Assembly: GCF_013385825.1 (NCBI RefSeq)
Contig: NZ_JACAPG010000002.1
Coordinates: 466,807 to 530,806 of the forward strand
Reading direction: 5' to 3'
Length of the DNA: 64,000 nt
Origin: Pseudomonas reactans
GTDB taxonomy: Bacteria; Pseudomonadota; Gammaproteobacteria; Pseudomonadales; Pseudomonadaceae
Part shown: positions 1 to 7,166 of the stretch, in pieces
How the letters are laid out: each line of letters opens with the position of its first letter
How positions within the stretch are numbered: the first letter of the stretch is position 1
Notes under the pieces: model-generated
Told to the model about the DNA's origin: nothing
Seen by the model: the letters and a program-made list of their open reading frames with translations, nothing else
The model's database searches: none
Made by a program: the position numbers and the translations under genes

Positions 1-59
1 TCCGCGACAGCGCCGAGAAGACCAACCAACTCGACATGCTCGCGATCCTGGAGGCCTAA
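1..59 (+). CDS. 3' end of an element gene, cut by the window edge
   Basis: Only the last 18 codons are present, in the frame whose codons begin at position 3, ending in TAA at 57-59. The visible C-terminus reads RDSAEKTNQLDMLAILEA. The next gene starts 3 bases after the stop, so it probably belongs to the same transcription unit. No function can be assigned from so short a piece. Confidence 0.6.
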   Translation, partial: RDSAEKTNQLDMLAILEA

Positions 60-62
60 GCC

Positions 63-425
63 ATGGAACTCGTCCAGCTCACCGCCCCGCAGCTCAACGA
101 CTACCGCACCGGCATGCAGTGCAACGCCGCTGCCTTCATCGAGCGCCACCAGCAGGAACACCTGCACGACGACAGCCTGTTCGACCGCGCCGTCAACCAC
201 CTGGTCGACGTGTGGGATGTACCCGTGTTCATGGCCGACCGCCTCGTACACCTGGCCATGACCGAGCGTTTGCCCAAGGGCCGCCGTTGGATCGGCATAG
301 ACATGGCCAGCGGCCCAGACTTTTGCGTTTTCCACGACCGCCGCGCCAACAAGATCGTTCAGGTGCCGAGCTCGAACAGGCTGCATAGCTTCCTGCAAGA
401 CCTGGCCAACCCGGCCCCACGCTAA
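63..425 (+). CDS. hypothetical protein of the integrated element (120 aa)
   Basis: The ATG lies 3 bases after the preceding stop, which suggests coupled translation. The protein is soluble, with no signal peptide or membrane segment. It has a His/Asp-rich helix-like first half and a beta-like second half around WIGIDMASGPDFCVFHD. I do not recognise the family. Its position ahead of the replication gene in a tightly packed plus-strand array suggests an early element gene, but that is context only. Confidence 0.65.
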   Translation: MELVQLTAPQLNDYRTGMQCNAAAFIERHQQEHLHDDSLFDRAVNHLVDVWDVPVFMADRLVHLAMTERLPKGRRWIGIDMASGPDFCVFHDRRANKIVQVPSSNRLHSFLQDLANPAPR

Positions 426-457
426 CCCACAAACTCCCAGCCCCACTCCCGTGGGTT
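424..457 (+). other. hairpin between two element genes
   Basis: AACCCAC at 424-430 pairs with GTGGGTT at 451-457 across a 20-base loop. It overlaps the stop of the preceding gene and lies about 35 bases before the next start. It is not the CGGCAA hairpin found further downstream. There is no U-rich tail, so a terminator is unlikely. Confidence 0.35.
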
Positions 458-491
458 TGGGGAAGTTGCATCCGTAATCCGAGGACGCGCC

Positions 492-725
492 ATGCAAAAC
501 GCCGTTGCGATCCAGCTGGACCTGCCCAAGCCCTGGGCTGAAGCGCTGCTCAGCAGCCTGCGCGCCGAGCTGCGCCGGAGCATGACCGAGCACTGGTATG
601 ACGACCGCTACCGCACCGTGCCGACTGGCCTGCGCAGCAACCGCATCCTCGACGACTACCCGGCCCTTGCCGGCCACAAACGCACCATCGGCGCGCTGCA
701 AGCCGCCCTTGCCGCCAATCAGTAA
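492..725 (+). CDS. hypothetical protein of the integrated element (77 aa)
   Basis: A GAGGA ribosome site precedes the ATG, and the start ATGCAA resembles the starts of several later genes in this element. The 77-residue product is predicted helical, with an Arg/Glu-rich centre (SSLRAELRRSMTEHWYDDRYRTVPTG). It has no membrane segment. It sits directly upstream of the primase-helicase gene, 9 bases before its start. The family is not recognised. Confidence 0.65.
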   Translation: MQNAVAIQLDLPKPWAEALLSSLRAELRRSMTEHWYDDRYRTVPTGLRSNRILDDYPALAGHKRTIGALQAALAANQ

Positions 726-734
726 GGCAACTCC

Positions 735-3458
735 ATGACGATGCAAGAGAAACTCAGGGGCGAGGTGCTCCGCCGGATTGAGTCCGACTTCGGTCTCAAG
801 CACATGACCGGTACCAACTACATGCGCAAGGGCAGATGCCCGGCGCATAAGTGCGGCAAGAACACCCTGTACACCTTCCACGACTCGCCCTGGATGCTGA
901 TCTGCGGCCGGCCGGAGGCGTGCAACCACCGCGTCCACGTCAAGGACCTCTACAGCGACCTGTTCAACGACTGGAGCGAGCAGGCGCCGTCCACCGCCGA
1001 GGAACCAACCGCCACCGCGCGCGCCTACCTTCAGTTTGCCCGGGGATTCCGCCTCGAGCTCATTGACGGCTGGTTCACCCAGGAAAACTACTGGAGCCGC
1101 GATATCGGCGCCGGTAGCGCCACCGTGCGCTTTCCCCTGGACAAGGGCGGCTACTGGGAAAGGCTGATCGACCGCCCCGAGCGCTTCGGCAAACAGAAGG
1201 CCCGCTTCAAGCCGGGCGAGAGCTATAAAGGGGTCTGGTGGTGCCCGCCTTCCCTCACGCTGGTGGACGTCGACGAGCTGTACATTGTCGAGGGCATCTT
1301 CGACGCCATCGCCCTACTGCACCATGACACCCCAGCCGTCTCCATGATGAGCAGCGCCCCCTTCCCCGAGGAGTCGCTCCGCGCCCTCAAGAAGGCATGC
1401 CAGGAAGCGGACAAGCGCCTACCACGCCTGGTCTGGGCGCTGGATAACGAGCCAGTGGCCAAGGCCAACATGCGCCGCTGGGCCAAGGAGGCCCGCGCAC
1501 TGGGCTTCAAGTGCGACGCTGCTGTCATCCCGCAGCGCGGCTCCAAAAAGGTCGACTGGAATGACCTGCATCAGCGCTGGACCTTCATCGAGGGCGACGA
1601 CGAGCGCGCCAAGCGCATCGAGCAAGACCTCGACGAGGCCCGCCACCAGGGCGCCCTGCTGCTGGCCGACTCGGCCGAGGAAAAGGGCCTGCTCATGTAC
1701 GAGTGGGACGAGCGCAAAGAATTCCACTTTACCTACCGCTCCCGCCTGTACTGGTTCCACCTGGACCTGGAGAAGTACGAGCGCGCCGCACGCGAGCTGG
1801 AAGGCTCTGATCGCCAGGAAGATCAGTTGCTCAGCGACAAGCAACGGCGGGACAAGGCTCTGCGCCAAAGTACTTCCGTGGTGCGCATCGCCAACTGCAA
1901 TTTCCAGGCGCTGTACTACATGCGCAACGACGTGACCCAAGAGGCCTGGTACTACTTCCGCGTGGATCGACCAGACACCCAGGCCATCAAGACAACCTTC
2001 ACCGCCTCGCAGATAACTGCCGCACCGGAGTTTAAAAAGCGTCTACTCAACGAGTGCAACGGAGCCATGTTCACCGGCACCCCGCAGCAGTTAGAGCGCA
2101 TGCTCGGCTTACAGCTCGACAACCTCAAGACCGTCAATACCATCGATTGGATCGGCTACACCCGCGAGCACGGCGCCTACGTTTTCAACGACCTGGCCAT
2201 CGCCGGCGGAAAGGTGCACAAGCTCAACGAGGAGGACTTCTTCGACGTCGGTAAGCTGAGCGTGAAGTCGCAGAGCCAGTCACCTGTACTGCACATCAAT
2301 CCAGACCTTAGCGCCTACAACGAAGGCTGGTTCGAACTGTTCTGGAAATGCTTCGGCGTGCGCGGCGCTGTGGTCCTGTCCTGGTGGCTGGGAGCCCTGT
2401 ACGCGGAGCAAATCCGCCATATACATAAGTCCTACCTGTTCTTGGAACTGATCGGCGAAGCCGGCTCCGGCAAGACCACGCTGGTGGAGCTGCTCTGGAA
2501 AACCACCGGACGCACCGAGTACGAAGGCTTCGACCCGTCCAAGGCCACCCCGGCCAGCCGGGCGCGGAACTTCGCCCAGGTCGGCAACCTGCCGGTCGTG
2601 CTGATCGAGTCCGAGCGCGAGCAGAAGGAAGGCGCCCCGGTGAAGCACTTCGACTGGGACGAGCTCAAGACCGCCTACAACGGGCGCAGCGTGCGCTCCA
2701 CCGGCGTGAAGAACAACGGCAACGACACCCGCGAACCTCCGTTCCGGGCAGCCCTTTTGATCGCCCAGAACAACGCTGTCAACGCCTCGGAGCCGATCCT
2801 CCAGCGCCTGGGTCATGTGCACCTGACCCGCGAGCACCAGACACCGGAAACCAAACTGTTCGCCGAGCAGTTGGAGCGCATGCCGGTTGAGCAGCTCAGC
2901 GGCTTTCTGATCAAGGCCCTGCAGCCCGAGGCTCAAGTCCTCAAGCTGCTGGATGAGCGTACCTCTGGCTACGAGCAGCAGCTGCTGGCCCTACCCGGTA
3001 TCCGTACCGTGCGTATCGCCAAGAACCACGCTCAGTTGCGCAGCCTGGTGGACGCCCTCCAGCTCGTGGTTCCGTTGAGCGATGAGCGCGCCGATCTGGT
3101 CCACGCCGAGGTAGCGCGCATGGCCCAGGAGCGGCAGGAAGCTATCAACGCCGACCACCCCCTCGTGCGCGAGTTCTGGGACATGGTCGAGTTCCTCAAC
3201 GGCCCTCTGGGCGATGCCGGCGGCAAGCTGAACCATTCCCGCAAGTCGGCCTTCTTCGCCATCAACCTCAACGAGTTCGTCGAGACAGCGGCCAACAAGC
3301 GCCAGCAGTTGCCGAACCTCAGCGAGCTTAAGCGCGTGCTCAAGACCAGCAAGTCGCCGAAATTCCTGGAAACCAACAAGCCGATCAACTCAGTCATCGC
3401 CGTCGACACCCACGGCGCGGCAAGGACGGTTCGCTGCTGGCTGTTCCAGCTCGTATAA
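735..3458 (+). CDS. phage/plasmid-type DNA primase-helicase (CHC2-Toprim-P-loop ATPase)
   Basis: This 907-residue protein probably primes and unwinds DNA for replication of the element. An N-terminal Cys/His cluster (C36, C41, C57 and C63 region: GRCPAHKCGKN, ICGRPEACNH) resembles a CHC2 primase zinc finger. It is followed by a Toprim-like segment around residues 175-270 (YIVEGIFDAIAL, then LVWALDNEP). A P-loop ATPase follows at about residue 575 (GEAGSGKTTL), with a Walker B-like VVLIESE further on. The start at 735 is preceded by AAGG. The layout resembles bifunctional phage primase-helicases such as P4 alpha, but I cannot name a close relative. It is the only recognisable replication gene in the window and supports an element able to replicate after excision. 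Confidence 0.8.
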   Translation: MTMQEKLRGEVLRRIESDFGLKHMTGTNYMRKGRCPAHKCGKNTLYTFHDSPWMLICGRPEACNHRVHVKDLYSDLFNDWSEQAPSTAEEPTATARAYLQFARGFRLELIDGWFTQENYWSRDIGAGSATVRFPLDKGGYWERLIDRPERFGKQKARFKPGESYKGVWWCPPSLTLVDVDELYIVEGIFDAIALLHHDTPAVSMMSSAPFPEESLRALKKACQEADKRLPRLVWALDNEPVAKANMRRWAKEARALGFKCDAAVIPQRGSKKVDWNDLHQRWTFIEGDDERAKRIEQDLDEARHQGALLLADSAEEKGLLMYEWDERKEFHFTYRSRLYWFHLDLEKYERAARELEGSDRQEDQLLSDKQRRDKALRQSTSVVRIANCNFQALYYMRNDVTQEAWYYFRVDRPDTQAIKTTFTASQITAAPEFKKRLLNECNGAMFTGTPQQLERMLGLQLDNLKTVNTIDWIGYTREHGAYVFNDLAIAGGKVHKLNEEDFFDVGKLSVKSQSQSPVLHINPDLSAYNEGWFELFWKCFGVRGAVVLSWWLGALYAEQIRHIHKSYLFLELIGEAGSGKTTLVELLWKTTGRTEYEGFDPSKATPASRARNFAQVGNLPVVLIESEREQKEGAPVKHFDWDELKTAYNGRSVRSTGVKNNGNDTREPPFRAALLIAQNNAVNASEPILQRLGHVHLTREHQTPETKLFAEQLERMPVEQLSGFLIKALQPEAQVLKLLDERTSGYEQQLLALPGIRTVRIAKNHAQLRSLVDALQLVVPLSDERADLVHAEVARMAQERQEAINADHPLVREFWDMVEFLNGPLGDAGGKLNHSRKSAFFAINLNEFVETAANKRQQLPNLSELKRVLKTSKSPKFLETNKPINSVIAVDTHGAARTVRCWLFQLV

Positions 3459-3462
3459 CCCC

Positions 3463-3482
3463 GCCGGCGCGGCAACGCCGGC
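3463..3482 (+). promoter_or_regulatory. CGGCAA-loop hairpin, copy 1 of 4
   Basis: GCCGGCG (3463-3469) pairs perfectly with CGCCGGC (3476-3482) around the loop CGGCAA. It starts 4 bases after the primase stop and lies 9 bases before the AAGGAG of the next gene. There is no T-run, so it is not an intrinsic terminator. Loop and ribosome site are shared with copies at 3651, 4964 and 5986, while stem bases differ. A translational control element or a cassette boundary is inferred. Confidence 0.6.
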
Positions 3483-3504
3483 ATCAACCCCAAGGAGAAG
3501 CACC

Positions 3505-3642
3505 ATGCAAGACGACAACGACCACTTCTACAGCAACCGCGGCGACACGCTGCTCACCCTGGTCATTAGCGGCCTGACCTTGCTGGCCCTCGCGCTGGCC
3601 GGCTACTACGCCCCGTCCCTGCTGGCCGTGGCCCTGCACTAA
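3505..3642 (+). CDS. 45-residue single-pass membrane peptide
   Basis: The reading frame MQDDNDHFYSNRGDTLLTLV... ends at TAA 3640-3642. The start is set by AAGGAG at 3492-3497, eight bases ahead. The first 14 residues are polar and acidic; residues 16-44 form one hydrophobic segment (TLLTLVISGLTLLALALAGYY), so a small inner-membrane peptide is likely. It sits between two CGGCAA hairpin modules, like a self-contained cassette. The function is unknown. Confidence 0.6.
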   Translation: MQDDNDHFYSNRGDTLLTLVISGLTLLALALAGYYAPSLLAVALH

Positions 3643-3650
3643 CCCCAATG

Positions 3651-3672
3651 CCCGGACGCGGCAACGTCCGGG
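3651..3672 (+). promoter_or_regulatory. CGGCAA-loop hairpin, copy 2 of 4
   Basis: CCCGGACG (3651-3658) pairs with CGTCCGGG (3665-3672) around the loop CGGCAA. It lies 8 bases after the upstream stop and 10 bases before AAGGAG of the next gene. The eight-pair stem differs in sequence from copy 1 but keeps all pairs, so the changes are compensatory. Confidence 0.6.
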
Positions 3673-3695
3673 CAACCAACCCAAGGAGAAGCACC

Positions 3696-3968
3696 ATGCA
3701 ACTGAAAGTAGAACGCGGCGCACCCGCCACCGGCAAGACCATCCGCCTGCGCCAGATCGCCAAGGCCGACGGGCAAAGCGAGCAAGAGATTCTGATAGGC
3801 CGCCACTGCACACCGGACGCATTGGAGCGCTCGGTACTGTGGCTCGCGGGTCTAGGCGCAAATGTCATCTGCATCGACGAATGCAGCGAAGAACAGATTG
3901 CACTTTTGCAGGACCTGCAGCGCCGCCTGCCGGGCAACCTGACCATCCACGCCGTCGTGGCTAACTGA
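3696..3968 (+). CDS. small P-loop-like protein (90 aa)
   Basis: The start at 3696 is chosen because the CCAAGGAGAAGCACC block immediately precedes it; an in-frame ATG at 3648 would run through the hairpin and has no ribosome site. The N-terminus contains GAPATGKT, a near-consensus Walker A motif. A Walker B-like stretch, NVICIDECSEEQ, follows at about residues 50-62. At 90 residues it is too short for a full ATPase domain, so it may bind nucleotide as an oligomer or be a trimmed relative. No family is recognised. A simple GAGG-spaced gene follows 10 bases later. Confidence 0.65.
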   Translation: MQLKVERGAPATGKTIRLRQIAKADGQSEQEILIGRHCTPDALERSVLWLAGLGANVICIDECSEEQIALLQDLQRRLPGNLTIHAVVAN

Positions 3969-3978
3969 GGGGACGACC

Positions 3979-4569
3979 ATGTCGCACTACTTTTACAAGT
4001 CCGAAGCCCCCGAAGTGGTGGCCATCGTCCAGGAGTTCTACCAGGCGAAAGATCTGCTGAATGAGCAACTGGTCGAGTTGGGCAAGCTGTTCGGCGGTGC
4101 TATCGCCCCGATGCGCGACATCACTTCGCACTTCGCCGGCGGCGTGAAGCTGTCCGCCAGCCGCGATCTGGACGTCCACTGGTGCCGTCCTGACGACTAC
4201 GGCTACCGCAGCCTCCGCCAACAGGCAGTACCACCCAAGGGCATCACCAAGGAGCAGCGTGCAGCTATTCGAGCCGAGCACGAGCGCCTGCGCGAGTTAT
4301 GGAAGGAACACTGCCCGCCTCGTCTGAACACCCATGGCTACTGGGGCCGGCTGAATGTGAACACCGGCAACCTGATGCTCGGTGGAGGTATCAAGTTTGA
4401 GCACCTGGGCGTGGCCTATTTCTGCCTCGGTTTCGATATCAACCAGGCCCAGCACGAAGCCAACGTCGCAGCCGGCAAACCAACGGCCGGCTGGATCACC
4501 GGCGCTGTGAAGATTCTGCCAAGCGAATACGAGGCCGCCCGCGTCGCCAAGTTGGGAGAGCGCGCATGA
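3979..4569 (+). CDS. hypothetical phage-type protein (196 aa)
   Basis: It starts 10 bases after the preceding stop with a GGGG-type ribosome site, and its stop overlaps the next start as ATGA. The product is soluble and mixed alpha/beta, with a charged helix in the middle (ITKEQRAAIRAEHERLRELWKEH) and a Gly-rich stretch near GNLMLGGGIKFEHLG. No known motif was found. The tight packing places it in the same early operon as its neighbours. Confidence 0.65.
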   Translation: MSHYFYKSEAPEVVAIVQEFYQAKDLLNEQLVELGKLFGGAIAPMRDITSHFAGGVKLSASRDLDVHWCRPDDYGYRSLRQQAVPPKGITKEQRAAIRAEHERLRELWKEHCPPRLNTHGYWGRLNVNTGNLMLGGGIKFEHLGVAYFCLGFDINQAQHEANVAAGKPTAGWITGAVKILPSEYEAARVAKLGERA

Positions 4570-4955
4570 CCACTCAAGCACTCGCAGACCTGGACATGCT
4601 GTTCGCTTTCGAGGATGTGGCCACCGCCAACAAGTGGTCGACGGCGCGCAACGAGGCCGATACCGGCTACATCGACCCGATCACCCAGGCACGCTGGGAA
4701 GGCTTCGAGCTGGCCCATGGCCCGCACGGCGTCCGCCCCACGGGTCAGCAGCTGTATGCGGAAATCAAGAAATCGAGCAAATACGCGCACCAGGCGAACT
4801 TGGCAAGGAGCCGGGGGGAGTACCCGTTCCCGGTTCGAGTCGTAGACGACCGCGGCGGCCTGTACTGCGTCGCTGGTGGACCAGGCGGCCAGTACCGCCT
4901 AACGGACGTGAATCTGTACGTGATCGAAGGCGGCAAGAAAGTCCGCGTCCGTTGA
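4566..4955 (+). CDS. hypothetical protein (129 aa)
   Basis: It overlaps the preceding stop by four bases, so translation is probably coupled. The product is soluble: a helical first half, and a beta-rich C-terminus (FPVRVVDDRGGLYCVAGGPGGQYRLTDV) ending in a basic tail. The family is unknown. A CGGCAA hairpin module begins 8 bases after its stop. Confidence 0.65.
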   Translation: MTTQALADLDMLFAFEDVATANKWSTARNEADTGYIDPITQARWEGFELAHGPHGVRPTGQQLYAEIKKSSKYAHQANLARSRGEYPFPVRVVDDRGGLYCVAGGPGGQYRLTDVNLYVIEGGKKVRVR

Positions 4956-4963
4956 CCACACAA

Positions 4964-4995
4964 AGGCCCCGCCGAGCGGCAACTCGGCAGGGCCT
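4964..4995 (+). promoter_or_regulatory. CGGCAA-loop hairpin, copy 3 of 4
   Basis: The inner stem GCCGAG (4971-4976) pairs with CTCGGC (4983-4988) around the loop CGGCAA. An outer helix AGGCCC (4964-4969) pairs with GGGCCT (4990-4995), with one C-A mismatch between the two. This is the longest of the four copies. AAGGAG follows at 5003-5008 and the start codon at 5016. Confidence 0.6.
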
Positions 4996-5015
4996 ACCCC
5001 CCAAGGAGAAGCACC

Positions 5016-5975
5016 ATGCACCACTTACAACAACACCATCGCTGGCCGTTACTGGTCATGGTCGCCGCACTGGCGGGCGTGACCGCCACGTCGGTGGCTC
5101 TGGCCATCGCCGCGCTGATCGACAACACCCTGCTCGCCGTTTTGTTCGCCTCGGCCGCGGTGGTCTTGGACCTGTTCAAGTACGTCGCCTGGCCGCTGGC
5201 CCTCGGCCTGCTGGTCGTGCGCCGAACCCTGTGCGCGCTGCTGATGATGGCCTGCGCGCTGGTCCTGGGCGCCGTCTCCGGCTGGGCCACTTACGACCGG
5301 CTCATGTCCTCGATCATCACCAGCCGCGCCGAGCACCAGGCTCGCCAGGGACAACGCCAGATCGACCTGGTGGAGCAGCGCGACGCAGACGCCACCCGCA
5401 TCGTGCAGCTCGACAGCGATGCGGCAGCCGTCCACCAGCAGGCCAACGCACTGCGCGAGCGAGGCATGGTCACCCGCGCCCTGGAGCTGGAGACAGCCGC
5501 CATGGCACGCATCGACGCCGAACGGGAGCGCGCCCAGGTGCGTCGGGACCAGTCGTCGCAAGAGCTCACCGCCCTGCTGGCCCTGCCAGCCAAGGCTGCT
5601 GGCCTGCCGCTTGAACTGGCCACCCTGCTCTGCCTCGGCTTCGCCGCTGCGCTGGAGATTGTGCCGGCCCTGATCCTTTCCGCCCTACGTCCAGCACCCG
5701 CGCAGGGCGCCCCGGTACCAGTAGCAGCGGAACAGGAACGGACCGAGGAACAGCAACAGGAACGCCAGAAAACGGAGCAGGTACCAGCAGCCAGCGAAGG
5801 GCTGCCGACCGATTTGCTGCAGCTCATAGCTAGCACGGAAAGAGGAACGAAAGTGGCAGTGCGTCAGGTCGCCAAGGGCCTGCGGATAGGCAGTGACCGA
5901 GCCACCAAGCTGATGCAGAAGGCCGCCGAAGCTGGCCTGCTGAGCAAGACCGCCGCCGGTTACGTGGCGGCATAA
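5016..5975 (+). CDS. membrane protein with coiled coil and C-terminal winged-helix-like domain (319 aa)
   Basis: Three hydrophobic segments lie within about residues 10-95. They are followed by a long charged coiled-coil-like region (about 100-185, rich in Q, E, R and A) and a further hydrophobic segment near 195-220 (PLELATLLCLGFAAALEIVPALIL). A Gln/Glu linker then leads to a C-terminal domain of about 55 residues (TKVAVRQVAKGLRIGSDRATKLMQKAAEAGLLSK is its core). That core resembles the FtsK-gamma type winged helix. A membrane-anchored DNA-binding role for the element is an inference. The start is fixed by the CCAAGGAGAAGCACC block. Confidence 0.7.
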   Translation: MHHLQQHHRWPLLVMVAALAGVTATSVALAIAALIDNTLLAVLFASAAVVLDLFKYVAWPLALGLLVVRRTLCALLMMACALVLGAVSGWATYDRLMSSIITSRAEHQARQGQRQIDLVEQRDADATRIVQLDSDAAAVHQQANALRERGMVTRALELETAAMARIDAERERAQVRRDQSSQELTALLALPAKAAGLPLELATLLCLGFAAALEIVPALILSALRPAPAQGAPVPVAAEQERTEEQQQERQKTEQVPAASEGLPTDLLQLIASTERGTKVAVRQVAKGLRIGSDRATKLMQKAAEAGLLSKTAAGYVAA

Positions 5976-5985
5976 AAGATGGCCC

Positions 5986-6005
5986 CGGAGGGCGGCAACC
6001 CTCCG
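5986..6005 (+). promoter_or_regulatory. CGGCAA-loop hairpin, copy 4 of 4
   Basis: CGGAGGG (5986-5992) pairs with CCCTCCG (5999-6005) around the loop CGGCAA. It lies 10 bases after the upstream stop. A 15-base spacer separates it from AAGGAG at 6021-6026, the longest spacer of the four modules. Confidence 0.6.
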
Positions 6006-6033
6006 AGACCGACCAACCCCAAGGAGAAGCACC

Positions 6034-6474
6034 ATGCAAGTACAAAACCCCGAAGTCAGCGCCGAGAAGGCTACCACACTGCGCTATGACACCATCGTCA
6101 TCCGCGGCGCCGCCGGCAAGGAACTCCCCAAAACCGTCGACGGCGGCGAAGTGGTCAGTTGGGCACGCGGGCATGAACTGGCAGCCGGCGATGCCCTGTT
6201 GGAGTTCGTCAACTACGTGGCCGATGCTGATTGCGGCATCAACCCTGAGCTGAGCGCCAAGGCCCGCAAGGCACTAGACCTGATGGAGCGGCGCAACAGG
6301 CTGGGCTGGGAGGCGGACGAACAGCCAGAAGACTGGCAGGCCTCGGTTAACCGTGCAGCACAAACGGCCCGCGAAGTGTTCAGCGAATCCCATGACGACG
6401 CCATCCAGGCGATTGAGTACATGCAGGCTCTGCTGCAGTTGGCTGACCCTGTCGTGCAAGGCGGTGACGTATGA
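6034..6474 (+). CDS. hypothetical protein (146 aa)
   Basis: This is the fourth gene that begins behind a CGGCAA hairpin and the invariant ribosome-site block. The product is acidic and mainly helical (ARKALDLMERRNRLGWEADE and QTAREVFSESHDDAIQAIEYMQALLQLAD), without membrane segments. No family is recognised. Its stop overlaps the next start as ATGA. Confidence 0.65.
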   Translation: MQVQNPEVSAEKATTLRYDTIVIRGAAGKELPKTVDGGEVVSWARGHELAAGDALLEFVNYVADADCGINPELSAKARKALDLMERRNRLGWEADEQPEDWQASVNRAAQTAREVFSESHDDAIQAIEYMQALLQLADPVVQGGDV

Positions 6475-6644
6475 AGCCCTGCACCCTCGGCAAGCGCCAC
6501 AGCTGGACATTCGTCCGCAACGTCGTCACCAGCCATCTGAGCGGCCGTGTCGGCCGCATCACCAAGCGCGGGCTCTACCGCTGCGAATGCGGCGCCGCGA
6601 AATACGGTAATCCCGGCCATCAGGATGCAGGAGGTGCCCAATGA
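6471..6644 (+). CDS. small Cys/His-containing protein (57 aa)
   Basis: The frame runs from the ATGA overlap at 6471 to TGA at 6642-6644, where another ATGA overlap begins the next gene. The product is basic and contains C4 and a YRCECGAAKYG motif near residues 37-45 that could bind a metal. Overlaps on both sides and the AGGAGGT-like site near its end support real coding. The function is unknown. Confidence 0.55.
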   Translation: MKPCTLGKRHSWTFVRNVVTSHLSGRVGRITKRGLYRCECGAAKYGNPGHQDAGGAQ

Positions 6645-6844
6645 CCAACCGCATCCGCCCGACCATGGCCAGCCACCGCCTGGACCTGCCCAGCATTTGC
6701 GACATCTGTGGCAAGGCCCGATCCACCCGCAAACACGCTGCCTGCAGCCGCACGCGCCAGCAACTCAAGCGAGAAGAGTGGGCCAGCTACATGGACAACA
6801 TTGCCGCCAAGAAAGCCAAGGGAGGCCGCCACCATGCAAGCTGA
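6641..6844 (+). CDS. small putative zinc-binding protein (67 aa)
   Basis: ATGA overlap with the upstream gene and an AGGAGG site at 6629-6634 support the start. The sequence carries CDICGKARSTRKHAAC, a short Cys-x2-Cys...His...Cys arrangement typical of a zinc knuckle, followed by a basic helix. Such small proteins are common in Pseudomonas prophages, but I know no assigned role. Confidence 0.6.
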   Translation: MTNRIRPTMASHRLDLPSICDICGKARSTRKHAACSRTRQQLKREEWASYMDNIAAKKAKGGRHHAS

Positions 6845-7166
6845 TAACACTTCGCCCATTACCATCAACGTCCGCCAGAGCACCGGCACCTATATCGCCA
6901 AGGCGAATGGCCACAAGCCAACCGCAAGCTGCACCACCGGACCGACACAGGCGGCTGAATCGCTGGCACGCAAGATCGGGCTGGCCCCCAGCATGCTCCA
7001 GGAGCGGCAACGTGACGGACTCGGCTACGGCTGCTCACGCTTCATACACTCCGGCGAACTGGCCACCAACACCAGCGACAAGGCGCACTGCCCAAACTGC
7101 GGCATTTGCCACACCCGCGAGGAAACCTGCATCGAGGCCAAGGCGCGCATCGGAGGTGTAGCATGA
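6834..7166 (+). CDS. hypothetical protein with C-terminal Cys cluster (110 aa)
   Basis: The start at 6834 has a GGAGG site (6821-6825) and begins ATGCAA; an in-frame ATG at 6708 would overlap the whole previous gene and is rejected. The N-terminal half is beta-like (TINVRQSTGTYIAKANGHKPTASC). The C-terminal part contains C, CPNCGICH and C residues that could form a zinc ribbon. Its stop overlaps the next start as ATGA. Confidence 0.6.
   Translation: MQADNTSPITINVRQSTGTYIAKANGHKPTASCTTGPTQAAESLARKIGLAPSMLQERQRDGLGYGCSRFIHSGELATNTSDKAHCPNCGICHTREETCIEAKARIGGVA

Noticed and set aside
3463..6005. The CGGCAA hairpins as intrinsic terminators
   Set aside because: None is followed by a T-run, and the next ribosome site begins 7-15 bases later, so readthrough into the next gene is expected.
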